Counted from the stretch's first letter, positions 1 to 7,758 are shown. The stretch is DNA of 64,000 nucleotides from Vibrio rhodolitus (GCF_003350325.1 NZ_QLYZ01000019.1:1-64000); one strand, 5' to 3'. Notes: generated by a model not told the origin, from the letters alone. A program made the numbers and translations.

Positions 1-160
1 CGTGTTTTCGGAGCCACACTAATACTGTAGAACAACCTTGTATGCCGTACTTCTCTTGAGCCTGTTTATAAGTCAGTTCACCTCTTTCAACTTGGTCAAC
101 GACATCCAATTTAAAAGCGAGTGAATAGTCACGTTGGGTTCGTCTAGCTGCTGATTTCAT
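1..160 (-). CDS. IS3-family transposase OrfA, N-terminal part (cut by window edge)
   Basis: 53 codons are visible from an ATG at 160, starting MKSAARRTQRDYSLAF. The fragment is the start of the helix-turn-helix DNA-binding protein OrfA of IS3/IS911-type elements: it has the family's typical basic opening, a TYKQAQEKYGI helix and the STVLVWLRKH segment. In IS3 elements OrfA is joined to the OrfB DDE integrase by programmed -1 frameshifting; OrfB would lie left of the window. No break is seen in the visible part, so it may be intact. Family assignment rests on recall of similar Vibrio elements. Confidence 0.75.
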   Translation of the reverse strand, partial: MKSAARRTQRDYSLAFKLDVVDQVERGELTYKQAQEKYGIQGCSTVLVWLRKH

Positions 161-213
161 AACACTCTCCAATTTTCTGATTGGGTTGTGTCAACCTTAT
201 TTAGGACGGGTCA
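1..213 (-). mobile_element. End of an IS3-family insertion sequence
   Basis: The left edge of the window cuts an IS3-family element. Its orfA reads leftwards from 160, and the sequence up to about 213 looks like the terminal inverted repeat: read on the minus strand it begins TGACCCGTCC and continues into AAATAAGG. The element stops only about 10 bases from the terminator of the neighbouring M23 gene, so it seems to have inserted in the intergenic space without breaking that gene. The exact end is inferred, because the other IS end and the target duplication lie outside the window. Confidence 0.7.
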
Positions 214-221
214 TTACCAAT

Positions 222-251
222 AAAAAAAGCGCTGATTAATCAGCGCTTTTT
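222..251 (-). terminator. Terminator of the M23 endopeptidase gene
   Basis: Perfect palindrome with arms GCGCTGA/TCAGCGC around a TTAA loop, flanked by an A-run on one side and a T-run on the other. It can end transcription from either strand. It sits 10 bases past the M23 stop codon. Confidence 0.85.
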
Positions 252-260
252 CTTTGGGTT

Positions 261-1547
261 TTAGTTGTAAGCCAGTAGTTCTCGGTAGCGTTCAAGCTTT
301 TTCAAACGTATCTCTGCGTTCGCCATAAAGGTTTGTTTGGCTTTGCCGGTCAGAGATTTCGATTGCGGCAATTTTACTGTGCGAGCATTTTTATGTACGC
401 CATTTACCAAAAACTCGTAGTGCAAGTGTGGTCCGGTTACGCGACCTGTACCGCCGAGCGTGCCGATAGTTTGCCCTTGTTTCACTCGTTGCCCGGTTTT
501 AACCATGCGGCGTTGTAAGTGCAGGTACTTGGTAATGTAGGTATTGCTGTGTTTAATAAATACATAATTCCCGTTGAACTGGTTGTAACTCGATTTTTGT
601 ACAATACCGTCACCAGCTGCCCAAATCGGTGTGCCGACTGGCGCTGCGTAATCGGTGCCACGGTGTGCACGCACTTTACCTGTTACTGGGTGGCGGCGAG
701 TTGGGTTGAAGTTTGATGTTACGCGACGAAAATCCAATGGTGAGCGCAAGAAGGCTTTTTTCATCGCGCGACCATTTTCGTCGTAGTAGTTACCAGTTTT
801 ATCATCCAAAATCGCTTTAAAGGTGTCACCTTGGTTGGTAAATATCGCAGCGATGATTTGCCCACGATCAACCACTTCACCTTCGACCAATTTCTCTTGA
901 TATAAAATCTTAAAACTGTCGCCTTCACGAATATCGAGCGCAAAGTCGATATCCCAGCCAAAAATGCCCGCAAGCTCCATAATTTGGTTGGCGGTTAAGC
1001 CTGCGCTAATCGCTGCATTCCAAAAGTTAGAGGTAATTGATGCTTCAGCATAGTTGTACTGGTAGTCAATGTCTTTGGACTGCATTTCACCTTGGTAGTC
1101 ATCACCCACTTTAGTGATGACATAGGCTTGATAAGAACTCATTGGGCGTTTGATTTGCACCAATTGATTTTCAGCATCAAAGCCAAACTCCAAAATGTCG
1201 CCGGGACGCAATTTCGTCAGTTGGTCTTTGATTTCTTTACCTGAGGTCGTCAGTTGGTAGAGCAGGCGTGATGACAGTCCAGCACGTTGAAAGACAATCG
1301 CGGCACTTTCGCCAGCGCCGACAGTGAATTTTTGCCAACTAAGTTGTGCCAAAGGAGAGCTAGGCTTGTCAGCGCTTAAGTTAGCAGGATTGATGTTCAG
1401 AGAATAAGCTTTGCCTACCTCATAGACACTCTTCTCTTGACGTAAAGAGGCTGGGTCAGGCAGTGCAAGCGCAATAGCGATTAGGACGGTAAAAAGGATA
1501 ATTAAAGCTCGATGAATCCTTGGTAGCCGAGCAAAAAGAGACAACAT
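261..1547 (-). CDS. M23-family murein endopeptidase (MepM/ShyC/OapA-like)
   Basis: Envelope-anchored zinc metallopeptidase that should cut D,D-crosslinks in peptidoglycan so that new strands can be inserted. The 428-residue protein has an N-terminal membrane segment (about 14-30), an OapA/LysM-like region (about 75-130), a long middle domain, and a C-terminal M23 (LytM) domain. The catalytic zinc ligands are visible: H295 and D299 in HRGTDYA, and H374/H376 in GPHLHYEF. The length and layout match the E. coli MepM (YebA) and V. cholerae Shy endopeptidases. It is divergent from tyrS, as in other vibrios as far as I recall. Which Shy paralogue it matches cannot be settled from sequence alone, so no symbol is given. 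Confidence 0.88.
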   Translation of the reverse strand: MLSLFARLPRIHRALIILFTVLIAIALALPDPASLRQEKSVYEVGKAYSLNINPANLSADKPSSPLAQLSWQKFTVGAGESAAIVFQRAGLSSRLLYQLTTSGKEIKDQLTKLRPGDILEFGFDAENQLVQIKRPMSSYQAYVITKVGDDYQGEMQSKDIDYQYNYAEASITSNFWNAAISAGLTANQIMELAGIFGWDIDFALDIREGDSFKILYQEKLVEGEVVDRGQIIAAIFTNQGDTFKAILDDKTGNYYDENGRAMKKAFLRSPLDFRRVTSNFNPTRRHPVTGKVRAHRGTDYAAPVGTPIWAAGDGIVQKSSYNQFNGNYVFIKHSNTYITKYLHLQRRMVKTGQRVKQGQTIGTLGGTGRVTGPHLHYEFLVNGVHKNARTVKLPQSKSLTGKAKQTFMANAEIRLKKLERYRELLAYN

Positions 1548-1675
1548 CGTATGTCCGTATTAAAAATTCGACAAAAAAAGCTAGCTGACTAGTCTAACTG
1601 GTTTCAAAAAGCATCGCTATTCAAGTAAGATGTAAAATTATCAAATTTTTGCCAAATCTGTGGGAGTGAACAAGA

Positions 1676-2863
1676 ATGGCGAGTATTGAAGCAGCACTGG
1701 CCGAGATTAAGCGCGGTGTAGAAGAACTGATCCCTGAAGATGAACTGATTGCAAAGCTTAAAGAGGGTCGTCCTCTGCGTATTAAGCTAGGTGCCGATCC
1801 AACAGCACCAGATATCCATCTAGGTCACACAGTGATTTTTAACAAACTGCGCACGTTCCAAGAACTTGGACACGAAGTTACTTTCCTTATTGGTGACTTT
1901 ACGGCAATGGTTGGTGACCCGTCTGGTAAAAATACCACTCGTCCACCACTAAGCCGTGAGCAAGTACTGCAAAACGCAGAAACGTACAAAGAGCAGGTGT
2001 TCAAAATTCTTGATCCTGCGAAAACCACTATTTCATTCAACTCTGAGTGGCTATCTGAACTAGGCGCTGAGGGTATGATTCGTTTAGCATCGAACCAAAC
2101 TGTGGCGCGTATGCTAGAACGTGACGACTTTAAAAAGCGTTACGCTGGTGGTCAGCCAATTGCTATTCATGAGTTTATGTATCCGCTGCTTCAAGGTTAT
2201 GACTCAGTTGCAATGGAAACTGACGTAGAGCTTGGTGGTACTGACCAGAAGTTCAACCTGCTAATGGGGCGTGAGCTGCAAAAAGCTAATGGTCAAAAAC
2301 CACAGGCAGTACTGATGATGCCTCTTCTTGTTGGTCTAGACGGCGAGAAGAAAATGTCTAAGTCAGCCAACAACTACATCGGTATTAGCGAAGCACCAAG
2401 CGAGATGTTTGGTAAGATCATGTCAATCTCTGACGATCTAATGTGGAGCTACTACGAGCTACTATCATTCCGTCCACTGGGCGAGATTGAGCAGTTTAAA
2501 GCGGATGTAGCTGAAGGTAAAAACCCACGCGACATCAAGATCCTGCTGGCTAAAGAGATCATCGCTCGCTTCCATACTGAAGCGGATGCAGATGCTGCGG
2601 AGCAAGAGTTCATCAACCGTTTCGCTAAAAACCAAATTCCTGATGATATGCCAGAGTTTGAGTTTGCAGCAGAAACGCCAGTGGCAAACCTACTGAAAGA
2701 AGCGGGTCTATGTGCTTCAACTTCTGATGCAATGCGCATGGTTAAGCAAGGCGCGGCTAAGATGGATGGTGAAAAGGTTGCTGACGCGAAATTTGCACCA
2801 GCAGCAGGCACTTACGTATTCCAAGTTGGTAAGCGTAAATTTGCTCGCATCACTATCAAATAA
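1676..2863 (+). CDS. tyrS: Tyrosyl-tRNA synthetase
   Basis: Class I aminoacyl-tRNA synthetase that charges tRNA-Tyr in the cytoplasm. The 395-residue protein carries the HIGH-type signature HLGH at 48-51, the GGTDQKFN tyrosine/ATP pocket near 187-194, the KMSKS loop at 226-230, and a C-terminal S4 RNA-binding domain (about 330-395). The N-terminus [14 protein letters not shown] and 395-residue length fit the shorter TyrS branch rather than the 424-residue E. coli enzyme. Some vibrios carry two tyrS genes, so a second copy may exist elsewhere. The ATG at 1676 is preceded by GGGAG. It is followed by its own strong terminator. Confidence 0.96.
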   Translation: MASIEAALAEIKRGVEELIPEDELIAKLKEGRPLRIKLGADPTAPDIHLGHTVIFNKLRTFQELGHEVTFLIGDFTAMVGDPSGKNTTRPPLSREQVLQNAETYKEQVFKILDPAKTTISFNSEWLSELGAEGMIRLASNQTVARMLERDDFKKRYAGGQPIAIHEFMYPLLQGYDSVAMETDVELGGTDQKFNLLMGRELQKANGQKPQAVLMMPLLVGLDGEKKMSKSANNYIGISEAPSEMFGKIMSISDDLMWSYYELLSFRPLGEIEQFKADVAEGKNPRDIKILLAKEIIARFHTEADADAAEQEFINRFAKNQIPDDMPEFEFAAETPVANLLKEAGLCASTSDAMRMVKQGAAKMDGEKVADAKFAPAAGTYVFQVGKRKFARITIK

Positions 2864-2887
2864 TGATGCTTGAACCGCGATAGATAG

Positions 2888-2911
2888 AGCGCCGTTATCG
2901 GCGCTTTTTTT
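2888..2911 (+). terminator. tyrS terminator
   Basis: Stem GCGCCG/CGGCGC with a TTAT loop followed by seven T residues, 25 bases after the tyrS stop. Confidence 0.88.
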
Positions 2912-2947
2912 ATACTTAAAATGCCTGTAATTACAGCAAACTTTTGT

Positions 2948-3270
2948 TATTATGCGCGCGCTGCGAGCTACGCAGCGATTTTGGAGACTTTTATGAACAA
3001 TACCGACCATCCCCCTAGTATGAGGGGAGAAAAATAACCCGCTTCGGTATTGGCGTTTCCACGTTTCTACCCATCGGGTAGAGCATCTTTTTGATCCCTC
3101 TTTGATTTTTCTCCTCTCTTTTCTAGATTCCAATATAGCTATCGCAATGTTGCGAGGGTGCTTTCGTGCGCATTTTTGAATTATCTTTTTCAGCGCGCTT
3201 GTATCTAACTCATTGCTATAAATAGATATATTTGATGGTCGTTACCTTAAGCTAATCGGGAGATTCGCCC
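2948..3270 (+). promoter_or_regulatory. Structured 5' leader of mgtE (candidate Mg2+-responsive attenuator)
   Basis: The 323 bases before mgtE hold a -10-like TATTAT (2948-2953), a hairpin CGCTGCG/CGCAGCG (2959-2977), a short translated-looking ORF (2993-3037) and two mutually exclusive folds. Fold A pairs 2998-3005 with 3045-3052 and encloses CCCCT/AGGGG (3012-3016 with 3023-3027). Fold B pairs 3022-3035 with 3105-3118 (14 pairs, one G-U) and is followed at once by TTTT, like a terminator. A perfect hairpin CTACCC/GGGTAG (3067-3081) lies in the loop of fold B. Strands 3023-3027 are shared, so A and B compete. Pairings were found by eye; the Mg2+ role is inferred from the downstream gene. Confidence 0.6.
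2993..3037 (+). CDS. Putative 14-residue leader peptide of mgtE
   Basis: ATG at 2993 preceded by GGAG (2983-2986) at good spacing; encodes MNNTDHPPSMRGEK and stops at 3035-3037. The Asp-His-Pro-Pro stretch is the sort of acidic/proline sequence that makes ribosomes stall or fall off at low Mg2+ in the enterobacterial MgtL leader, although the two peptides are not alike in sequence. The ORF exactly spans the 5' arms of both competing folds of the leader, so ribosome position on it would decide the RNA structure. It is too short to prove coding by composition; support is the ribosome site, the placement and the context. Confidence 0.5.
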   Translation: MNNTDHPPSMRGEK

Positions 3271-4116
3271 ATGACGGTAATGAATAACATCTATATGGAA
3301 AACTCACCAAACTTCTCTGCGGAGGAGATTGGCGCGGCACGGAATGCCTTTTTGAAATATGAACAAACCCAGCAAGTGCATCTTTTGACTGTGATGCCAC
3401 TTGAAGAAGCGGTCGCGATCTTACAGCACTGCTCTTTGGGTTATGTGCAGCAATTGATCTCTCAGCTTGAAGTCAATGGTCAAGATAAATTGGCGCGTCA
3501 CTACGCACACCAGTTGGGTTTGATTTACTCTGAGGTAATGCCAAGTCAAAGTTATCTTGCGACACCGGTTATCGAGCATGTTAGACAGCGTATTGGCTGG
3601 ATCATTGGTTTGGCGCTAATGGGGATCTTATCTGGGCTGATTATTGCGCAGTATGAAGATACCTTGAGTCAGCTGGTACTACTGGCGGTTTATATGCCAG
3701 TGATTGCTGCTGCAGGTGGTAATACCGGCACTCAGGCGGCGACTTTAGTCATTCGAGCCTTAGCAACGGGTGAGCTGCGTAAACGGCAATGGCTATCGGT
3801 GCTGTGGAAAGAGAGTCGGGTGGCGATCTGCCTCGCTCTGGCTATCTCAGCGGTGATTGTTGCACGAGTAATGCTTTTTAGTGAGCTAGGTAGTGCGGGC
3901 GGTTTTGAGCTTGAAACGGTAGCATTAGCCATTGCTGTCGCACTGTTTGTGCAAGTGACACTTTCTACCACGCTTGGTGGCGTGCTACCGATCTTAGCGA
4001 GAGTATGCAAACTGGACCCTGCGGTACTTGTGAGCCCAGTTTTAGCATCGATTGTGGATATTTCAGGAATGTGGATCTACTTCAGTGTGGTCAATTATTT
4101 CTTAGGACTAAACTGA
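3271..4116 (+). CDS. mgtE: MgtE-family magnesium transporter, short form without CBS domains
   Basis: Inner-membrane Mg2+ channel/transporter. The 281-residue protein has a shortened helical N-domain (about 15-95) followed directly by the five-helix MgtE membrane domain (about 108-281). The signature PVIAAAGGNTGTQAA and the pore segment around ASIVDISG are present; D263 likely equals the Mg2+-binding pore Asp of Thermus MgtE. Canonical MgtE is about 450 residues and has two CBS domains that gate by cytosolic Mg2+; these are missing here, so control may sit in the RNA leader instead. GGGAG 8 bases before ATG 3271 supports the start. Its 3' end overlaps the convergent dacB by 22 bases. Confidence 0.88.
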   Translation: MTVMNNIYMENSPNFSAEEIGAARNAFLKYEQTQQVHLLTVMPLEEAVAILQHCSLGYVQQLISQLEVNGQDKLARHYAHQLGLIYSEVMPSQSYLATPVIEHVRQRIGWIIGLALMGILSGLIIAQYEDTLSQLVLLAVYMPVIAAAGGNTGTQAATLVIRALATGELRKRQWLSVLWKESRVAICLALAISAVIVARVMLFSELGSAGGFELETVALAIAVALFVQVTLSTTLGGVLPILARVCKLDPAVLVSPVLASIVDISGMWIYFSVVNYFLGLN

Positions 4117-5528
4117 CTGTATTTCAGTACATCCTGATAGAACATCTGTTCGAACTGAGTAATAGGGGCGATGGTCGGTTTCTCATCGCCCTTTTGGTTT
4201 GGTAGGTAGTCGGCGACAAATTGGACAAACAAGGTCGTCGGTTGACCGGATTTATCCAGGCCAAACCCTGCCATATTGTAACTGCCGTAGACCGATCCAC
4301 TCTTTGCTACTAACTGCCCTTTGATTGGCGCATTGCGCATACTGCTACGGTATTTTAATGTGCCGTTTTCACCGGATGTCGGCATCAATTGAATCAAATC
4401 TAACTTATCATCGTTTTGCCAGATGTAGCGCAGCACTGCACTCATATCTTCACTGGTAAAGCGGTTATTACGCGACAGTCCAGAGCCATCAGTGATCTTG
4501 TTGCGCTCTAAATTGATCCCCGTATTTTCCAAAATAACTTGTTTGATCGCTTCTGTGCCGTTGCTGTAACTCCCCGGTAGAGAGAAGTAGCGAGCACCGA
4601 GTGCTTTAGTTAGGTTATCGGCGATTAAGTTGTCTGACTTGCGTAGCATGACGCTAAGTAGCTCTGGCAGTTTTGCCGAGTAGTGGCTTGCTACTGGGGT
4701 AAAGTTTGATGTCCTTGAATTTGGACTGCCAACACGAATGCGTCCATCGAGTTTGATATCGAGTTGGTTTAGTAAGCTGTGTAAGGTGCGCTGGGTGTAG
4801 AGCGCAGGATCTTGTACCGCGAATTTAAGTGGTAGCGGCTTGCTGCGTTCAACTAAGCAGCCCTGGAGCTGATAGTGGTTATCTGGTGACACTTGCAATT
4901 CTAAATCACAGCGGCTTGTCTTTTGCTGCTGCTTAGAAACCGCTTTAGCGCTTGAGCTGACATAAATAGGAAAGTGCTCGGGCGCATAAACACGAGTCGA
5001 GCCATCTTTGTTGGTGTAGATGGAGGCATTAACACAGTTTTCATCCAAGCTAATAGCCGATGACGGGGCGCTATAGCAAACACCGATGATATCCCAAGGC
5101 CAGCCAATTGCACGCTCATAGCCGGTAAAAGCGCTATTATCGAGCCATAAGTCGCCACGAATATGCGTCATGCCTTGCTGTTTAGCCTGTAAGAGCAGCT
5201 GTTTTAAATCGGCTCGGGCTAAGGTCGGGTCACCACTAAAACTCACTAGCCAATCGCGCTGGTTGGTTTGCAATTGGGTTTTAAATTGAAACTCATCACC
5301 AAGGGCTAATTTTGCCGCAAGAGCGGTAACAATTTTTAGCGTGCTGGCAGGGGGAAAAAACTGCTCTCGATTTGAGGTGGTTAAATAGGGCGTATCACTA
5401 TTGAGTGGTTCGATAGCAATCGCCACACGGCTCCCTTGCGGCAAGTAATCGAGCGGCGCATAAGCGTGAGATTGCAAAGAGAATATACTCGCGATGCCAG
5501 CAAGTAGGAGTGAGCGAGGTAAAAACAT
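4095..5528 (-). CDS. dacB: D-alanyl-D-alanine carboxypeptidase/endopeptidase (PBP4)
   Basis: Periplasmic class C penicillin-binding protein that removes the terminal D-Ala and cuts D,D-crosslinks in murein. The 477-residue protein begins with a Sec signal peptide (cleavage near HA-YA, residue 22). It carries all three active-site motifs: S62-x-x-K65 (STLK), SDN at 298-300 and KSG at 409-411. The large gap between the first two motifs is the insertion typical of PBP4/DacB. No terminator is visible between it and mgtE; the two genes converge and overlap. Confidence 0.95.
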   Translation of the reverse strand: MFLPRSLLLAGIASIFSLQSHAYAPLDYLPQGSRVAIAIEPLNSDTPYLTTSNREQFFPPASTLKIVTALAAKLALGDEFQFKTQLQTNQRDWLVSFSGDPTLARADLKQLLLQAKQQGMTHIRGDLWLDNSAFTGYERAIGWPWDIIGVCYSAPSSAISLDENCVNASIYTNKDGSTRVYAPEHFPIYVSSSAKAVSKQQQKTSRCDLELQVSPDNHYQLQGCLVERSKPLPLKFAVQDPALYTQRTLHSLLNQLDIKLDGRIRVGSPNSRTSNFTPVASHYSAKLPELLSVMLRKSDNLIADNLTKALGARYFSLPGSYSNGTEAIKQVILENTGINLERNKITDGSGLSRNNRFTSEDMSAVLRYIWQNDDKLDLIQLMPTSGENGTLKYRSSMRNAPIKGQLVAKSGSVYGSYNMAGFGLDKSGQPTTLFVQFVADYLPNQKGDEKPTIAPITQFEQMFYQDVLKYSQFSPKK

Positions 5529-5572
5529 AACAGAACTAATTAGCCAATTGACGAGTTGTGTTTTGAGTATAT

Positions 5573-5600
5573 AAAAAAAACGCCTGCAAGCGAGCAGGCG
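5573..5600 (-). terminator. ompU terminator
   Basis: Read on the minus strand: stem CGCCTGC/GCAGGCG with a 6-base loop followed by eight T residues, about 30 bases after the ompU stop. It ends just before the dacB start. Confidence 0.9.
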
Positions 5601-5628
5601 TTTAATGTTTGTGACTGAAAGTCAGCAA

Positions 5629-6690
5629 TTAGAAGTCGTAACGTAGACCTAGTGCTAGTTCGTCTTCTGCATCAGCTTTAGTGATGCCTTTAGCTGCATC
5701 TTCGTCTAGCAGGTTAAAGTTGTATGATACGTAACCGCGGAAGTTTGGCTTGAAGTAGTAAGTTGCATCGATAGCGATATTGTCTGCTGCATCGTGCTTG
5801 TCGCCAGTTGTTTTGTCTTTCGCTTCTAGGTAGTTATAAGTAGTGGTAAACACAGTTTGGTTCATAGTGTACGCTGCTGCGAATTCGTAACCAGTGTTAT
5901 CTACTTTTTCACCTGTTGCTTTGTCTTTATCTTGACCATCAACAAAAGTACCTGCGAAGTATAGGTCGTTGATTGAGTAAGATGCCGCTAGCATGTATTC
6001 GCTACGATCTAGTAGTAAAGTGTAGTCAGTGTCATTTGGATTGGCTTTAACAGCTTGGTTGCCGTCTGCGTAACCAGCACCTAGTTTAACGCCAGTGTCA
6101 CCCAGTGCGTAGATAGCTGATAGTGAGTAACCGTCAGCATCATTATCTGTGTAACCGCCAGTTTGAGTATCGTCAATGCGGTCAGCAAAGCGGTAGCTTG
6201 CTTTTACGCCAAGGTCAGCAAATTGACCTTTGTATGAAATCATGTTGTCAGAACGGTCTGCAATAGCAATTTTGTATGCTGCAGAGTTACCGTGGTATGC
6301 CATGATATCAGTGAAGTCTGTGATTACGCCTAGTGCGCCATCGTTTTTACCGTAAGTGATTTCACCAAATGCACCGCCAAGACCAGCGTATGCGTAACGG
6401 TTAGTTAGATTGTTTGCATCTGTGTCAGTTGCGCGACCGTCGTCAGACGTTGTGAATTCACCTTCGTAGAAACCCACACCGTATAGACCATCAGTGATTT
6501 GAGCTTTACCTAGGAAGTTTAGACGTACGCGAGATTTGTCGTCAGCTTTACCATCTTTAAGAGATAGACGCGCTTCTGCACGACCACCCATTTCGATAGA
6601 GTTACCATCTTGGTTGTAGATTTCAGCAGCGTTAGCACCAGTAGCAATTGCAGCAGCTGATACTGCTAGGGCAATCAGAGTTTTGTTCAT
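5629..6690 (-). CDS. ompU: Outer-membrane porin OmpU
   Basis: Major general porin of vibrios, a 16-stranded trimeric beta barrel in the outer membrane. The protein is 353 residues from the ATG at 6690: signal peptide MNKTLIALAVSAAAIATGANA, then the porin body with GRAEARLSLKDGKADD and RVRLNFLGKAQI, and the terminal Phe (ALGLRYDF) needed for BAM recognition. An in-frame ATG 9 codons upstream (MDNKLGFIK) is open, and V. cholerae OmpU is annotated with a similar extension, but the signal peptide and the TTAGGA ribosome site inside the extension favour 6690. ToxR control is known for OmpU in V. cholerae; I could not place ToxR sites with confidence. Confidence 0.96.
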   Translation of the reverse strand: MNKTLIALAVSAAAIATGANAAEIYNQDGNSIEMGGRAEARLSLKDGKADDKSRVRLNFLGKAQITDGLYGVGFYEGEFTTSDDGRATDTDANNLTNRYAYAGLGGAFGEITYGKNDGALGVITDFTDIMAYHGNSAAYKIAIADRSDNMISYKGQFADLGVKASYRFADRIDDTQTGGYTDNDADGYSLSAIYALGDTGVKLGAGYADGNQAVKANPNDTDYTLLLDRSEYMLAASYSINDLYFAGTFVDGQDKDKATGEKVDNTGYEFAAAYTMNQTVFTTTYNYLEAKDKTTGDKHDAADNIAIDATYYFKPNFRGYVSYNFNLLDEDAAKGITKADAEDELALGLRYDF

Positions 6691-7101
6691 CTTTATAAAT
6701 CCTAATTTATTGTCCATAAATCGTGTTATTTAGAAATGAAGCTGCATTGTCCATTAAGCTTCAATTTCTCTACTTAGTGCCACGCATACGTTTGATATTT
6801 TATAAATCAATGCGTTGTTGCCGTGGCATTTCGTGAGTCAAGTTTTACCGCCAAAGTTCCCGAGCGAGTTAGTAAAACGATATAAATTTGGATTATGAAC
6901 GCTGTTTTATTGTTGGTTTTGTTTTCTTAAGTTTATGTTTTTATTGTGTATTAATGGTTTTGTTTTTAGGTTGATATATCTGGTCGGATTTTGTTTTTTT
7001 TAGTCTTTTTGAGTTAACAAAAGGCTAAGGTTTACATCTTGAGCATGGAGAAATGTGACGGAAAGTAAGAACAAAACAGACACCAATGGAATTAAGATGA
7101 T
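6691..7101. other. AT-rich intergenic region between ompU and greA
   Basis: This is the ompU promoter/leader (minus strand) and the far upstream of greA. The ompU 5' UTR contains a hairpin in which AGAAATGAAGCT (6732-6743) pairs with AGCTTCAATTTCT (6757-6769), one base bulged. Sequence ATGGACAAT occurs twice in the leader (minus strand, near 6754 and 6717). The block 6895-7020 is very T-rich on the plus strand, as expected for an upstream activating region. No ORF with a ribosome site was seen. Confidence 0.6.
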
Positions 7102-7130
7102 TTAGCAGGCAAGTTTGTTTACACTAGAAT
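7102..7130 (+). promoter_or_regulatory. greA promoter (sigma70-type)
   Basis: TTAGCA (7102-7107), 17-base spacer, TAGAAT (7125-7130). Expected start near 7137, giving a leader of about 80 bases before the greA ATG. Confidence 0.55.
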
Positions 7131-7136
7131 AAATTG

Positions 7137-7184
7137 ATGAGCGTATCGACTACCTAGTTCCTTGGAGCTGGGTAGTTTTATTTT
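7137..7184 (+). ncRNA. greA leader short RNA with terminator hairpin (GraL-like)
   Basis: From the predicted start near 7137 the leader enters an 11-12 bp hairpin (7149-7160 pairing with 7165-7176, with three G-U pairs) followed by a T-rich tract TTTTATTTT (7176-7184). Premature stop there would release a transcript of about 48 nt. E. coli greA has the same arrangement, in which leader termination yields the short RNA GraL. The sequence here is not recognisably homologous, so the parallel is one of position and architecture. A perfect 16-bp palindrome CCAAAGCATGCTTTGG follows at 7187-7202 just before the ribosome site. Confidence 0.55.
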
Positions 7185-7216
7185 GTCCAAAGCATGCTTT
7201 GGCTTAGAGGTATATG

Positions 7217-7690
7217 ATGGAAAAGGTTCCAATGACAGTTGCTGGCGAGCAAAAGCTGCGCCTAGAACTTGATAGACTATTAAAGTTGCGTCCAAAAATT
7301 TCTGAAGCAATTGCTGAAGCTCGTGAACTGGGTGATCTGAAAGAAAACGCAGAATACCACGCAGCTCGTGAAGAGCAGGGCATTTGTGAAGCGCAAATTC
7401 GTGACATCGAATACAAGCTATCAGTTGCGCAAGTTATTGACGTAACGCAAATGGAAAACAGCGGTAAAATCATCTTCGGTTCGACAGTGACTTTGATCGA
7501 TTGCGATACAGAAGAAGAGAAGACTTACCAAATCGTTGGTGATGACGAGGCAGATATCAAGAGCGGTCGTATTTCAGTAAGCTCGCCAATCGCTCGTGGT
7601 CTGATCGGCAAGATGGAAGGCGATGAAGTGATCATCTCAACCCCTGGTGGTGAGCGTGACTTCGAAATCGATCGCGTAGAGTACATCTAA
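7217..7690 (+). CDS. greA: Transcript cleavage factor GreA
   Basis: Binds the RNA polymerase secondary channel and stimulates cleavage of backtracked RNA. The 157-residue protein has the N-terminal antiparallel coiled coil with the two acidic tip residues D40 and E43 (in [16 protein letters not shown]) and the FKBP-like C-terminal domain (about 80-157) ending in a [14 protein letters not shown] strand. ATG codons at 7214 and 7217 are adjacent; the second is chosen because it has 6-base spacing to AGAGG and aligns with MxxxPMT of E. coli GreA. It sits behind a leader with a terminator-like hairpin. Confidence 0.95.
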   Translation: MEKVPMTVAGEQKLRLELDRLLKLRPKISEAIAEARELGDLKENAEYHAAREEQGICEAQIRDIEYKLSVAQVIDVTQMENSGKIIFGSTVTLIDCDTEEEKTYQIVGDDEADIKSGRISVSSPIARGLIGKMEGDEVIISTPGGERDFEIDRVEYI

Positions 7691-7711
7691 TTAATCGATA
7701 TTTTACCATGC

Positions 7712-7738
7712 AAAAAGGTCGCCTAGGCGACCTTTTTT
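7712..7738. terminator. Bidirectional terminator between greA and yhbY
   Basis: Perfect palindrome AAAAGGTCGC/GCGACCTTTT with flanking A- and T-runs, serving the convergent greA and yhbY genes. Confidence 0.9.
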
Positions 7739-7758
7739 ATTGCGGTTTAATCAAGCGA

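Noticed and set aside
6707..6754. 15-codon minus-strand ORF in the ompU leader (starts MDNAASF)
   Set aside because: No ribosome site before the ATG; it arises from the duplicated ATGGACAAT motif.
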